Part shown: one piece after another, positions 35,456 to 45,130 of the stretch
Position numbering within the stretch: the first letter of the stretch is position 1
Layout of the letters: each line of letters opens with the position of its first letter
DNA from: Hymenobacter sp. ISL-91
GTDB lineage: Bacteria; Bacteroidota; Bacteroidia; Cytophagales; Hymenobacteraceae
Direction of reading: 5' to 3'
DNA length: 61,802 nt
Assembly: GCF_018613725.1 (NCBI RefSeq)
Contig: NZ_JAGGPS010000031.1
Location: 1 to 61,802 of the forward strand
Position numbers and translations under genes: made by a program
Notes under the pieces: generated by a model
Databases searched by the model: none
What the model was told of the DNA's origin: nothing
What the model saw: only the letters and a program-made list of their open reading frames with translations

Positions 35456-37300
35456 TTGCAATACCTCGAAGGCCGCAAATACGTCGTCCAGGCAATTTTC
35501 CTGGCCGTCGCGCTGGTTTTTGCGACGCGCCTGTTCTACATCCAGGTTCTGGACGGCAGCTACAAGCTGGCTGCCGACCGCAACACGCTCCAGCGCATCG
35601 TCCAGACTCCGTATCGGGGCCTGATTTATGACCGTAAGGGCCAGATTCTGGTTCAGAATACGCCCGTGTACGACCTGATGGTAGTGCCGCGCGAAGTAAA
35701 GCAGCTCGACACGCTGCGCTTCAGCCAGCTGCTGCAGCTGCCGCTGGAGGAGGTGCGCGAGGGGTTGCAGCAGGCCCGCAAGTTCAGCCGGGTAAAGGCC
35801 TCGCCACTGGTGCAGAACCTGAGCACCCAGGAGCTGGCCACCATCCAGGACAACCTGATTGACTTTCCTGGTTTTAGCGTGAAAGCGCGGATGGCTCGCT
35901 CGTACAACACCCACACCATGGCCCACGCCCTGGGCTACGTGGGCTCGATAACGCCCAAGCTGCTGGAGCGGCCCCAGTACAGCAAGTACCAGCCGGGCGA
36001 GTTTCTGGGTATTACGGGCCTGGAATCGTACTATGAAAAGCAGCTCATGGGCCGGCGTGGCGTGCAGTACCGCATGGTGAACGTGCGCGGCATCGAAAAA
36101 GGGGCCTTTCGCGACGGCGAGTACGACACGCTCTCGGTGGCCGGCCAGGATTTGCACCTGAGCCTCGACTCGGAGCTGCAGGCCTACGCCGAGCAGCTGA
36201 TGGCCGGTAAGCGCGGCTCGGTGGTGGCCCTCGACCCCAAAACGGGCGAAATCCTGGCCTTCGTGTCGGCGCCCATGTTCGACCCCGAAATGCTGTCGGG
36301 TAAGGGCATGGGCAACCGCTACATGGAGCTGCTCAACAACCCCGAGCAGCCGCTGTTCAACCGCCCCCTGATGGCCACCTACCCGCCCGGCTCCACGTTC
36401 AAGCTCGTGAACGAGCTGGTGGCGTTACAAGCGGGCGTGGTAACGCCCAATACGCCGTTTGCGTGCAACTTTAAGCTGGTGCGCTGCACCCACCGCCACG
36501 AGTACCCCAGCAACGTGGGCATTGCCATCAAACAGAGCTGCAACCCGTATTTCTATCAGGTAATGCGCGCTACCGTGCTGCGTGGGCGCTCCAGCAACCG
36601 TTTCGAAGATGCCCGTTTGGGTCTGGGTGAATGGCGGCGGCAGGTGATGAAGTTCGGGCTGGGCCAGAAGCTGGGCGTGGATATGGGCCAGGAAAAGAAG
36701 GGCCTGATTCCGTCGCCCGAGTTCTACGACAAGCGCAACGGCTACCACCGCTGGACCTACCGCACCGTGTACTCGCTGAGCATCGGGCAGGGCGAAATCG
36801 GGATTACCGGCCTGCAAATGGCCAACGTGATGGCCACCATTGCTAACCGCGGCTGGTACTACACGCCCCATTTCGTGCGCGGCATCGGGAATGGCGGCCC
36901 ACTACCCGAGTATCAGGTGAAGCACACGGTAGGGGTGGATGCCCAGCACTTCGAGGCCATTGTGCCGGGCATGATCAGCGTGGTGGATGGCAACGGCGGC
37001 ACCGGCATCAACGCCAGCCTGGCCGACGTGGGCATTTCGGTGGCCGGCAAAACCGGCACTGTGCAAAACCCCCACGGCGACGACCACGCCACTTTCGCTG
37101 CTTTCGCCCCCGCCCATGACCCCCAGATTGCCATTGTTGTGTTTATCGAAAACGCCGGTTTTGGCGGCAGCTCGGCTGCTCCGCTGGCCGCGCTGGTTAT
37201 CGAAAAACACCTGCGCGGTAAAATAGCCCCCTGGCGCCACCGTTGGGAAGAGTGGCTGCCCGGCCCCGCCGACCGGTTCATCAAGCGCCGACGGTATTAA
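35456..37300 (+). CDS. mrdA: penicillin-binding protein 2
   Basis: A 614-residue class B PBP, the transpeptidase of cell elongation. An N-terminal anchor (VVQAIFLAVALVFATRLFYIQV) precedes the pedestal domain and the transpeptidase domain. The catalytic motifs are intact: S313-T-F-K316, S361-C-N and K532-T-G. Translation appears to start at TTG (35456), giving LQYLEGRKYVV; no ATG lies in a better place. It pairs with rodA downstream. Confidence 0.93.
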   Translation: MQYLEGRKYVVQAIFLAVALVFATRLFYIQVLDGSYKLAADRNTLQRIVQTPYRGLIYDRKGQILVQNTPVYDLMVVPREVKQLDTLRFSQLLQLPLEEVREGLQQARKFSRVKASPLVQNLSTQELATIQDNLIDFPGFSVKARMARSYNTHTMAHALGYVGSITPKLLERPQYSKYQPGEFLGITGLESYYEKQLMGRRGVQYRMVNVRGIEKGAFRDGEYDTLSVAGQDLHLSLDSELQAYAEQLMAGKRGSVVALDPKTGEILAFVSAPMFDPEMLSGKGMGNRYMELLNNPEQPLFNRPLMATYPPGSTFKLVNELVALQAGVVTPNTPFACNFKLVRCTHRHEYPSNVGIAIKQSCNPYFYQVMRATVLRGRSSNRFEDARLGLGEWRRQVMKFGLGQKLGVDMGQEKKGLIPSPEFYDKRNGYHRWTYRTVYSLSIGQGEIGITGLQMANVMATIANRGWYYTPHFVRGIGNGGPLPEYQVKHTVGVDAQHFEAIVPGMISVVDGNGGTGINASLADVGISVAGKTGTVQNPHGDDHATFAAFAPAHDPQIAIVVFIENAGFGGSSAAPLAALVIEKHLRGKIAPWRHRWEEWLPGPADRFIKRRRY

Positions 37301-37304
37301 TAGT

Positions 37305-37390
37305 GTAGCGCGAACTTTGTAGTTCGCGTCGCCACGCCGTTCAAAGCCACCTTAACGGCACGAGGACGCGAATGACAAAGTTTGCGCTAC
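37305..37390. repeat. family D palindromic element (TAGCGCGAA-type)
   Basis: 26-nt arms (37305-37330 and 37365-37390) match at 23 of 26 positions. The core GCGCGAACTTTGTAGTTCGC is shared with the perfect palindrome at 27802. It fills the mrdA-rodA gap. Confidence 0.75.
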
Positions 37391-37416
37391 GTCAGCTTCT
37401 AATTCTTAACTAAAAA

Positions 37417-38715
37417 TTGAATTCCCTCCCCGCCCGTTACAACCGCAGCATCGACTGGGTCACGGTTCTGCTCTACCTGCTGATGGTGGGCGTGGGCTGG
37501 CTGAACGTGTACGCGGCCAGCTACTCGCCCGACGCGCCCGACGATGCGCTCAGCTCGCTGAGTTTCGGCCAGCTCATGGACTTCAACTGGTTCAAGCAGA
37601 TTGTCTGGATTGGCACGGCCCTGGTACTCATTGTGGTGCTGCTCGTCATCGACCCCAAGGCCTACGACACGTTGGCTTACGGCCTGTACGGGCTGATGAT
37701 TGTACTACTGATCATCACGCCCTTTATCGCCCGGCCCATTGCCGGCTCGCGCTCGTGGCTGGAGTTGGGGCCGGTGCGCCTGCAGCCCGCCGAATTTGCC
37801 AAGTTCATCACGGCCCTGGCCGCCTCGCGCTACCTGGCCGGCATCAACCTGCGCCAGCAAAGCTTCCGCGACCAGCTGGTGCTGGCCGGCCTCACGCTGC
37901 TGCCGCCGGTGCTCATTATTGCGGCCAACGAAACAGGGCAGGCGCTGGTGTTCGCCGCATTTCTGCTGGCTTACTTTCGCGAGGGCATGTCGCCCATCAT
38001 CCTGCTGATTCTGGCTGCCGGCGCCTTTATTCTGATTCTGGCGCTGCTCGTGCCTAAACTGTGGCTGCTGGTTGGTTTTACGGTGTTGCTGGCCATTGCG
38101 CTGGCGGCCAACTGGCGGACGCTACGGCATTATATTCCGCTGAGTCTGGGCGTGTGGGCAGTGGTTATCGGCATGGTGTTCGGGGTGGATTTCTTCTTCA
38201 ACAACGTGCTCCAGGACCACCAGCGCAAGCGTATTGAAATCCTGATAAACCCTTCGGCCGACCCGCTGGGCGTGGGCTGGAACGTCACGCAGTCGAAAAT
38301 TGCCATTGGCTCTGGTGGGCTGGCTGGTAAAGGCTTCCTGCAGGGCACCCAAACCAAGTTCGATTTCGTGCCCGAGCAGAGCACCGACTTCATTTTCTGC
38401 ACCGTGGGCGAGGAGTGGGGCTGGCTAGGCTCGATAGTCACCATCGGACTGTTCATGGGCCTGCTGGGCCGCATCGTGTACGTGGCCGAGCGGCAGAAAT
38501 CGGTGTTTGGGCGCACCTACGGCTACTGCGTGGCCAGTATCATCTTCTTCCACTTCTGCATCAACATCGGCATGACCATCGGGCTGGCCCCGGTGGTGGG
38601 CATCCCACTACCCTTCTTCAGCTACGGCGGCTCCTCGCTGTGGTCGTTCACCACGCTACTGTTTATTCTGCTGGCCATTGATGCCGCCCGCAAGCAGGAT
38701 TTGGAGCGGTATTGA
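37417..38715 (+). CDS. rodA: SEDS peptidoglycan glycosyltransferase RodA
   Basis: A 432-residue protein with about ten membrane helices. SEDS motifs are seen in RPIAGSRSWLELGPVRLQP and the C-terminal VGIPLPFFSYGGSS. The catalytic Asp region lies in the large loop with VPEQSTDFIFCTVGEEWG. RodA polymerises glycan strands together with PBP2. A TTG start at 37417 is likely. The gene ends the mre-rod series. Confidence 0.94.
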   Translation: MNSLPARYNRSIDWVTVLLYLLMVGVGWLNVYAASYSPDAPDDALSSLSFGQLMDFNWFKQIVWIGTALVLIVVLLVIDPKAYDTLAYGLYGLMIVLLIITPFIARPIAGSRSWLELGPVRLQPAEFAKFITALAASRYLAGINLRQQSFRDQLVLAGLTLLPPVLIIAANETGQALVFAAFLLAYFREGMSPIILLILAAGAFILILALLVPKLWLLVGFTVLLAIALAANWRTLRHYIPLSLGVWAVVIGMVFGVDFFFNNVLQDHQRKRIEILINPSADPLGVGWNVTQSKIAIGSGGLAGKGFLQGTQTKFDFVPEQSTDFIFCTVGEEWGWLGSIVTIGLFMGLLGRIVYVAERQKSVFGRTYGYCVASIIFFHFCINIGMTIGLAPVVGIPLPFFSYGGSSLWSFTTLLFILLAIDAARKQDLERY

Positions 38716-38780
38716 GTTGGAGTGGAAACGCTGTAACCAGTGTGCGAAAAAGAGCTGAATGTAGTTGATGTAATTGATGA

Positions 38781-39230
38781 TTAAGTAGGGCGCCGTTGAG
38801 GGGAGCGGGAAGCAATATACGAGCAGATGCTTCCTAAGATCAACACATCAACGAAGGACATCACGTAGGTCACACCATAACCGCCGAATAGGTCATAAAT
38901 GAATTTGGCTACGGGGTTGCCAAGGCTGAATTTGTAGCCCACGCCGTAATGATAGGACGGTCTGTCAATAAATTTTGATGGGTGTTTAAGTGCTCCATTA
39001 GCATAACGACCAATAGGTGGCTTACTTGTATCTACAACGTAATAGCTATGATTCTGAGATAAGCCGTTATCCCAACTGTACTGCAAGGGACCCCACAACA
39101 GCGCTACCAACGCGAAAATCTTCGCGTAACGCTCTTGTTTTGGGTCTCCCAGGCACAGGCCGATGAAACGAAAAAACAGCATTCCCAAAATACCGAGGAT
39201 AATAAACCAGAAAATAAGCCAGACATACAT
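38781..39230 (-). CDS. hypothetical membrane protein
   Basis: A 149-residue protein with an N-terminal helix (LIFWFIILGILGMLFF), a second helix near residues 36-52, a soluble middle with YYVVDTSKPPIGRY, and a C-terminal helix (VMSFVDVLILGSICSYI). No family is recognised. Its codons are visibly poorer in G and C than the neighbours', which may indicate recent acquisition. It is the first of a minus-strand pair facing the end of rodA. Confidence 0.6.
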   Translation of the reverse strand: MYVWLIFWFIILGILGMLFFRFIGLCLGDPKQERYAKIFALVALLWGPLQYSWDNGLSQNHSYYVVDTSKPPIGRYANGALKHPSKFIDRPSYHYGVGYKFSLGNPVAKFIYDLFGGYGVTYVMSFVDVLILGSICSYIASRSPQRRPT

Positions 39231-39289
39231 CTTTGTGTTGCTCTAAAGGTTGAAAAATTGAGCTGTCTTTCAGCTAATTTTCGAATACT

Positions 39290-40315
39290 TCACTCACTGA
39301 GTAGTCTGTATTTGCTAACAATCAACGAAAACGCCACCGCGAAAACCGGGGCGGCGAGGTAGCCCATGCGGCCCAAATCACCCGAGAGCAGCATGTGGGC
39401 AGCCACGATAACCAGCAGCCCGATTCCGGACCGGCCCACGGCGGGCAGCCAATCTTGACGGGCCGCCCGGCTGCGCAAACCTGCCAGCAAGGCGAGGCTG
39501 AAGAAGCCGAAGATGCTGAAGATTTCGCCCGCGCCCTTCACCGAAAAAAGCCGCCTAAGCGAGTACGTGAGGTTTTCGAGGTGGCCTAGGGCGTTGCTTA
39601 CGCTGGCTTCCGGCGGCGTGCCGGCCTGCTGGTCGATCCAGAGGCGCAGGGCCAGCCAGGCCGCGCCGCCTAGCGCCAGCCAAGCCAGCTGCCAGGGCCA
39701 GCGCAGGGCATGGCGGCCGTACCACAGCAGCCAGGGCACCAGCAGCAGCCCCGATTCTTTGGCCGGCAGCGCCAGCAGCAGCACTGCCACTACCGCCCCC
39801 GCCGAGCCCGCGCGCACCGCATAAAAGGCCAGCGCAAATACCAGCAGGTACAGGCTGTCGACCAGCGGCAGACCGGCCATGTACACCGTCCAGCGGCTTG
39901 TGAAAACGGCCGCCAGGGCCAGCGCGGCCGCCAGCGGCGAGGCCCCGCACAACTGGCAGGTGCGGAATATCACCAGGCCCGCCCCGGCCAGTAGCAGACA
40001 GTTCACCACGTAGAAGCCCAGCCGTAGCGGCCACTCGGTGCCGGGGCGCTCGGGCCAGATGCGGGCGTACACCTGCTCCAGCGGCCAGGCCACGGTGGCG
40101 GCCAGGGCCGGCACCAGCGGCCGGTAGCGCCTGGTCAGGCTCACGCCCTCAAACTCGCCGCGGGCTACGCTCAGGTAGCTGCGCGTATCGAGCGAGTGCG
40201 AGAAATCGTAGTGCCGGTACATGGGGTAGGCCGGCCCGGCTACCAAGCCCAGGCCCAGCAGGTACACCAGCAGCCAGTGCGGCCAGCGCCAAGGGGCAGC
40301 AGCGGGATGGGGCAT
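39290..40315 (-). CDS. polytopic membrane protein, GT-C-like
   Basis: A 341-residue protein with about nine hydrophobic helices. After the first helix comes a loop with YDFSHSLDTRSYLSVARGEF and RYRPLVPALAAT, the place where GT-C glycosyltransferases carry a catalytic Asp. It may use a polyprenyl-linked sugar, but no specific family is recognised. The ATG at 40315 avoids the overlap that the 40393 start would make with the gene upstream. Confidence 0.6.
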   Translation of the reverse strand: MPHPAAAPWRWPHWLLVYLLGLGLVAGPAYPMYRHYDFSHSLDTRSYLSVARGEFEGVSLTRRYRPLVPALAATVAWPLEQVYARIWPERPGTEWPLRLGFYVVNCLLLAGAGLVIFRTCQLCGASPLAAALALAAVFTSRWTVYMAGLPLVDSLYLLVFALAFYAVRAGSAGAVVAVLLLALPAKESGLLLVPWLLWYGRHALRWPWQLAWLALGGAAWLALRLWIDQQAGTPPEASVSNALGHLENLTYSLRRLFSVKGAGEIFSIFGFFSLALLAGLRSRAARQDWLPAVGRSGIGLLVIVAAHMLLSGDLGRMGYLAAPVFAVAFSLIVSKYRLLSE

Positions 40316-40370
40316 GGGGTGGCAATAAACGCAAGAAGCCAGCCCCGAAGCGGGGGCTGGCTCTGGAAAA

Positions 40371-41498
40371 TCAGGCGCTGAACTTGCGGTCAATCAGGCG
40401 CAGCAGCTTATTTACGTGCTCGTCCTTGCGCACCCATTGCTGTTCGGTGGCTAGGTTGTCGGTTACGTAGCGCTTGGCCGTGTCGGCGTTGGGCAGCGAG
40501 TCGAGGTGCTGTATGGCGGCGTGGTAGCGCATGTTTTCGCCCCCAAACAGCTCATTGATGAAGCTGAACCGCTGATTGATGGAAATAGCCTCGCGCAACG
40601 ACTCCACATTCGGGGCCTTGTCGGCCAGCGTGGCGGCCCGCTCGGGGCGCAGGGTTTCGCTTAGCGAAGGCGAGCCCGCCCGCTCGGCCTTCAGCTTGGC
40701 GTGCAGCGGAACCGGCGCCTGCTCTTCGGCGGCCGGAGCCGCTGGAGTCGGAACCACCGGATTCGGAGCCACCTCAGCCGCGGGCAATACGGGAACAGGA
40801 GCCGGAGTAGGCGCGGCCGGAGCAGCAGGAGTCGGCTGAACCGGTACTGCGGCGGGCGGCGGGGAGGCTTCGCGCAGCTCCTCTTCGGTGAGTGGCAGCA
40901 GCTCGTTGAACTGCGCTACCAGGGCCGTCAGGGGCTCCAGCTGGCCGGGGTTGTTTTCCAGGTGCTGGCGGAAGTGGCTGATGAGGTAGTCGCGGGGCTG
41001 CTCCTGGCCGGCAGGTAGTGCGTTGATGAAGTGCTCGAACAGGGCTTTGTTGAAGTGAAGGTAGCGCAGGCCCTCGCGCAGTTGCTCGGGCGTGCGCGGG
41101 CCGGCCTCGGCGGGCAGCAGCTTGGTGGCCAGCGTATCGGCCGGATTGAGGGCCCCAGCCAGTGTGTCGGTCACGGCCTGGGCCAGTAGCGGCTCGTAGG
41201 CGGGCCGGCTGAGGCGGATGCGCCGCGAAAGCACGTTCATGAACTGGGTGAGGGCCTGGCGTACGTCGGCATCCTCGAAGTCGAAATAAGTGCTGCGCAG
41301 CTGAGCCATTTCGGCGGTCCACTTGCTCAGCAGCTCCTGCACTACAAACAGGTTTACCTGCCTGATGGGAGTGAAACTGAGCACTGCCGGACCATCGAGC
41401 GTGGCCGTGGGGCGGGCCCCGAAATGCTGGTCGCAGAGCCGGGCTGCCAGCAGCCGGCCGTATTGTTCACGCTGTGCGTGGCTATATTTGGTATTCAT
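40371..41498 (-). CDS. hypothetical protein with Pro/Ala linker
   Basis: A 375-residue protein without signal peptide or membrane helices. An alpha-helical N-terminal half (about 1-210) is joined by a Pro/Ala-rich linker (about 213-265) to a C-terminal helical region with SINQRFSFINELFGGENM and AAIQHLDSLPNADTAKRYV. I do not recognise a named family. The well-defined ends suggest a real, conserved cytoplasmic protein. It is divergent from the ferredoxin gene at 41533. Confidence 0.75.
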   Translation of the reverse strand: MNTKYSHAQREQYGRLLAARLCDQHFGARPTATLDGPAVLSFTPIRQVNLFVVQELLSKWTAEMAQLRSTYFDFEDADVRQALTQFMNVLSRRIRLSRPAYEPLLAQAVTDTLAGALNPADTLATKLLPAEAGPRTPEQLREGLRYLHFNKALFEHFINALPAGQEQPRDYLISHFRQHLENNPGQLEPLTALVAQFNELLPLTEEELREASPPPAAVPVQPTPAAPAAPTPAPVPVLPAAEVAPNPVVPTPAAPAAEEQAPVPLHAKLKAERAGSPSLSETLRPERAATLADKAPNVESLREAISINQRFSFINELFGGENMRYHAAIQHLDSLPNADTAKRYVTDNLATEQQWVRKDEHVNKLLRLIDRKFSA

Positions 41499-41532
41499 TG
41501 AGAGCCTGGTTCAGCGAGCAATTTACAGAAAT

Positions 41533-41862
41533 ATGCCCACTCTGATTGTCGAAAACCTGTCCGGCGTGGCCATTCCGGTGCCTGCGGGGGCCACGTTGCT
41601 GGCCGCCATTCAGGCCGCCGGTCACGACTGGCAGCACGCCTGCGGGGCACGGGGGCGCTGCGTTACGTGCCGGTTGCGGGTGTGCGCCGGGGCCGAACTG
41701 CTGAGCGAGCCGACGCCCCCCGAGCTACGCTACCGCGCTGCCGGCCGCCTCGGTCCCGATGAGCGCCTGAGCTGCCAGACCCGCCTGCCCGATGGCCAGG
41801 TAAGCGCCCGCGTACCCCGCGCCACCCAGCTGCCGCACGTCGTGTATTCGGTGCCGGAGTGA
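41533..41862 (+). CDS. plant/vertebrate-type [2Fe-2S] ferredoxin
   Basis: A 109-residue electron carrier. Ligands are C37-x5-C43-x2-C46 in HACGARGRCVTC and C81 in LSCQTR; C51 is extra. It lacks the acidic stretch of ISC ferredoxins, so it probably serves a different reductase. The partner is not evident from its neighbours, a hypothetical gene and tdk. Confidence 0.85.
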   Translation: MPTLIVENLSGVAIPVPAGATLLAAIQAAGHDWQHACGARGRCVTCRLRVCAGAELLSEPTPPELRYRAAGRLGPDERLSCQTRLPDGQVSARVPRATQLPHVVYSVPE

Positions 41863-41890
41863 GTGAAGATGCGAATGGGGATATCAGCCC

Positions 41891-41983
41891 GTCATTCAGA
41901 GCGAAGCGAAGAATCTCGCGTGCCATCGTTGAGCGCCAACCGCCCGACGACTCGGCGAGATTCTTCGCTTCGCTCTGAATGAC
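41891..41983. repeat. palindromic element, family A
   Basis: The left end reads GTCATTCAGAGCGAAGCGAA and the right end is its complement, running to GAATGAC at 41983. The stem is over 30 bp with a loop containing AACCGCCCGACG. It lies between the ferredoxin and tdk genes. Confidence 0.88.
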
Positions 41984-42030
41984 GTTCTTTTGTATTTCCC
42001 TACTCACCCATTCACACATTTACTCCGCCC

Positions 42031-42630
42031 GTGTTTATTGAACCCCGCGTTGGTACGCGCCCTGGCAATAATGCCCGCCGGGGCTGGATTGAAGTTGTGT
42101 GCGGCTCCATGTTTTCGGGCAAAACCGAGGAGCTTATCCGGCGGCTGAAACGGGCGGAAATTGCCCGCCAGCGGGTGGAAATCTTCAAGCCCGCCCTCGA
42201 CACCCGCTACCATGCCGAAGATGTGGTGTCGCATAACCAGAACAGCATCCGGAGTACGCCCGTGCCGGTGGCCCAGGAAATCCTGCTGCTGGCTACCAGC
42301 TGCGACGTAGTGGGCATTGATGAAGCCCAGTTTTTCGATGAGTCGCTGGTGGAGGTGTGCGTGCAGCTGGCCAACGGCGGCACCCGCGTGATTGTGGCCG
42401 GCCTCGACATGGATTTTCAGGGCCAGCCCTTTGGCCCCATGCCCGCCCTGATGGCCGTGGCCGAGTTCGTAACCAAGGTGCACGCCATCTGTGTGCGCTG
42501 CGGCGAGCTGGCCTCGTATTCATTCCGGGTAACCGCCGCCGAAGACAAAATTCTGCTCGGCGAAACCGATGCCTACGAAGCCCGCTGCCGCGTTTGCTTT
42601 CAGGAAGGGCTGCGGCAAAAAGCGAAATAA
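42031..42630 (+). CDS. tdk: thymidine kinase
   Basis: A 199-residue type II thymidine kinase. The Walker A motif is [13 protein letters not shown]. The base Glu lies in GIDEAQFF, the substrate lasso follows, and a zinc site is formed by CVRCGE and CRVC. It phosphorylates thymidine for the salvage pathway. A GTG start at 42031 is used. Confidence 0.94.
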   Translation: MFIEPRVGTRPGNNARRGWIEVVCGSMFSGKTEELIRRLKRAEIARQRVEIFKPALDTRYHAEDVVSHNQNSIRSTPVPVAQEILLLATSCDVVGIDEAQFFDESLVEVCVQLANGGTRVIVAGLDMDFQGQPFGPMPALMAVAEFVTKVHAICVRCGELASYSFRVTAAEDKILLGETDAYEARCRVCFQEGLRQKAK

Positions 42631-42660
42631 AGAACTGCACTAAAGCCCGGCCGGGGGCGT

Positions 42661-42668
42661 TACCTTTC
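42661..42668 (+). promoter_or_regulatory. -7 element for porZ
   Basis: TACCTTTC differs from TAnnTTTG at the last base and lies 32 bp upstream of the porZ ATG. Confidence 0.45.
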
Positions 42669-42700
42669 GTCTGTCTGCCTCGTTCTCTACCGCCCGCCCT

Positions 42701-45076
42701 ATGAGCCTACCTCTACGCCTGCGCGCCGCGCTGCTGCCCTTTTTCCTGCTGCTGGCTGTACTGCCGGCCGGCACAGCCCGGGCCCAGTCGGCGGCGGCCG
42801 GCTACGGCGAGTGGCAGCTGCACCTGCCCACCAACCGCGCCCTGGCCCTGGCCGAAGCCGACGACCGGGTGTACGTAGCCGCCCAAGATGCCTTTTTCTA
42901 CCTTGATAAGAAGCTGAGCACGACCACGCTGCTTTCGCGCCGCGACGGCCTGAACGACGTGGGCGTGAGCACAGTAGCCTACGATTCGGTGGGCCGGCAG
43001 CTGCTGGTGGTCTACCAGAATGCCAACCTCGATTTGCTGAGTCTGCAGGACGGGAAAATCAGCAACCTCAACGATATTTTCCGCAAGGACATCAACGGCG
43101 GTAAAACCGTGTATCAGGTGCAGATTACCGGGCGGCGGGCCTACCTGTCGGCCAGTTTCGGCATTGTGGTGCTCGATCTGGACAAGCGCGAAATCCGGGA
43201 TTCGTACACCAACATCGGCCCTGGCGGCACGGTGGTGCGGGTGTACGCCACGGCTGTAGCCAACGGTACGCTGTTCGCCGCCACTTCCAACGGGCTGATG
43301 CGCACCAGTCTGGCCGGTAACCCGCTCGATTTTCGCACCTGGACCACTGACCTGCCTGCCCGCCCCGGCGACCCGTACCGCACGCTGGCCGTGCAGCAGG
43401 GCCGGGTGGTGGCCGGCATCAATGGCGACCGGCTGTATGCCTACGCTGCCCCCGGCAGCTGGCAGCCGCTGGCCGGTTCGCCGGTGGGCATAAGTTTCCG
43501 GCAGTTAACAGCTTCGGCCGCCGGCCTGCTGATAACTGAGCCGGCCCAGGTTTCAGTGCTGGATGTAGCAACCGGCGCCCGGCGCACAACACTGCGCCCG
43601 GCCCTGTTGCGCAACCCACAGGCCAGCCTGCGTAGCCGCGACGGGAGCTTTTACGTAGCCGATTTTGAGAACGGGCTGCTGCGGGTTGCCCCCGACGGCC
43701 AGCAGGCCGAGCAGTTCCTGACCAATGCGCCCGCCGAAGCCCAGGCCTTTAGTGTGCTGGCCGATGCCCGCACCAACACCGTAAACGTGTTCACGGGCGG
43801 CTACACCGACCGGTATTTGCAGCGCGGCTTTTTTCGGGGCTTTTACGAGTTTCAGCAGGGGCAGTGGACCAACTTCACGCCCAGCACCCTGCCCGACCGG
43901 GCGCAGTACCCCAACCCCCAGGACCTAACCCGAGGCGCCCGCACGCCCGACGGCACGTTGTACGTGGGCAGTTACGGCAACGGCCTGCTGGAGTGGAAGG
44001 GCCCGGGCGAGTTCCGGCTGTTCAACCCCACCACCAACCAGCCCAACCCCCTGCGCAGCGCCATTGCCGACCCCACCTTTGCCCGCGTAACCGACGTTGC
44101 GGCGGATGCCGAGGGCCGCGTGTGGGTGGTAAACCGCCATCAGATAGCCGGGCAGTCGGGCCTGTTCGTGTTCGACCCGGTGGCCAGCAGCTGGCGTATT
44201 ATCGACTACTTCGCGGGCAGCGAAAACCTCGACCGTATTGCCCTCGATGATGCCGGCGCGGCGTGGGTGTCGCGGGCCCGGGCGCCCGGCAGCGGCTTGG
44301 GCATGGTGGCCCACAACCCCGAAACCCGCGAAACCCGCTATTACAGCCAGGCTGCGGGCCGCGAAGGTGCTGCGCGCGACATCAACGACGTGTACGATGT
44401 AGTGAAGGACCGGGTGGGCGACATCTGGGTGGGCACCAACAAAGGCCCGGCCTTCTTTCCCAACCCCGGCGGCGCCTTCGACCCCCAGCAAACCACCGGC
44501 TTTCAGCTGCCTTACGTGGATAGAGGCGGCGAAGACGAGGTGGGCTTTGCCACGCTCGACAACCGCAAAATAAACGGCATTGCCATTGATGGGGCCAACC
44601 GTAAGTGGTTTGCCACCGAAAGCGGCCTGTGGCTGTTTACGGCCGATGCCAACGAGGTGCTGCTCCATTTTACTACCGAGAATAGCCCCTTGCCCTCCAA
44701 CACCATCGTGGATGTAGCCGTGAACGATAAAACCGGCGAGGTATTCGCCGTGACGGATGCGGGCGTGGTCAGCTACCGCGGCGACGCCACCATCACCGAA
44801 GGCAAGCCCAGCTGCGCGAGTGTGTACCCGAATCCCATTCGGCCCGATTACGCCGGGCCCGTGAGTGTTTCGGGCCTGGCCAACAACGCCAGCGTGAAAA
44901 TAACCGATGTAGCGGGCCGGCTCGTATACCAGACTCGCGCCAACGGCGGCACCGTCAGCTGGAACCTGGCCGACTACAATGGCCAACGCGTGCGCTCGGG
45001 CGTGTACCTTGTACTCACCGCCGACGCCGACGGCAAGAACGGCTGCGTAAGCAAGATTGCCGTGGTGAGCAAGTAG
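42701..45076 (+). CDS. porZ: T9SS component PorZ, two-propeller surface protein
   Basis: A 791-residue protein. It starts with a signal peptide ending GTARAQ, then the PorZ-like N-terminus GEWQLHLPTNRALALAEA. Two seven-bladed propellers of short WD-like units follow (VYVAAQDAFFYLDKK; NGLMRTSL; GNGLLEWKG), and then a type A CTD (SVYPNPIRPDYAGP) ending KIAVVSK. PorZ helps the PorU sortase handle the anionic lipopolysaccharide used to anchor cargo. It lies just upstream of recO, a pairing I recall from other Bacteroidota, which supports the call. A generic T9SS cargo propeller is the alternative. Confidence 0.72.
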   Translation: MSLPLRLRAALLPFFLLLAVLPAGTARAQSAAAGYGEWQLHLPTNRALALAEADDRVYVAAQDAFFYLDKKLSTTTLLSRRDGLNDVGVSTVAYDSVGRQLLVVYQNANLDLLSLQDGKISNLNDIFRKDINGGKTVYQVQITGRRAYLSASFGIVVLDLDKREIRDSYTNIGPGGTVVRVYATAVANGTLFAATSNGLMRTSLAGNPLDFRTWTTDLPARPGDPYRTLAVQQGRVVAGINGDRLYAYAAPGSWQPLAGSPVGISFRQLTASAAGLLITEPAQVSVLDVATGARRTTLRPALLRNPQASLRSRDGSFYVADFENGLLRVAPDGQQAEQFLTNAPAEAQAFSVLADARTNTVNVFTGGYTDRYLQRGFFRGFYEFQQGQWTNFTPSTLPDRAQYPNPQDLTRGARTPDGTLYVGSYGNGLLEWKGPGEFRLFNPTTNQPNPLRSAIADPTFARVTDVAADAEGRVWVVNRHQIAGQSGLFVFDPVASSWRIIDYFAGSENLDRIALDDAGAAWVSRARAPGSGLGMVAHNPETRETRYYSQAAGREGAARDINDVYDVVKDRVGDIWVGTNKGPAFFPNPGGAFDPQQTTGFQLPYVDRGGEDEVGFATLDNRKINGIAIDGANRKWFATESGLWLFTADANEVLLHFTTENSPLPSNTIVDVAVNDKTGEVFAVTDAGVVSYRGDATITEGKPSCASVYPNPIRPDYAGPVSVSGLANNASVKITDVAGRLVYQTRANGGTVSWNLADYNGQRVRSGVYLVLTADADGKNGCVSKIAVVSK

Positions 45077-45130
45077 AAGTTGGAAGAACCCTTCTGGCTC
45101 CTGTCTTCTATCTCCTAGCTTCTCAAAGAA

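Noticed and set aside
38765..38780. FNR-like half-site TTGATGTAATTGATG near the end of rodA
   Set aside because: The two halves are direct and not inverted, and the place is between converging genes.
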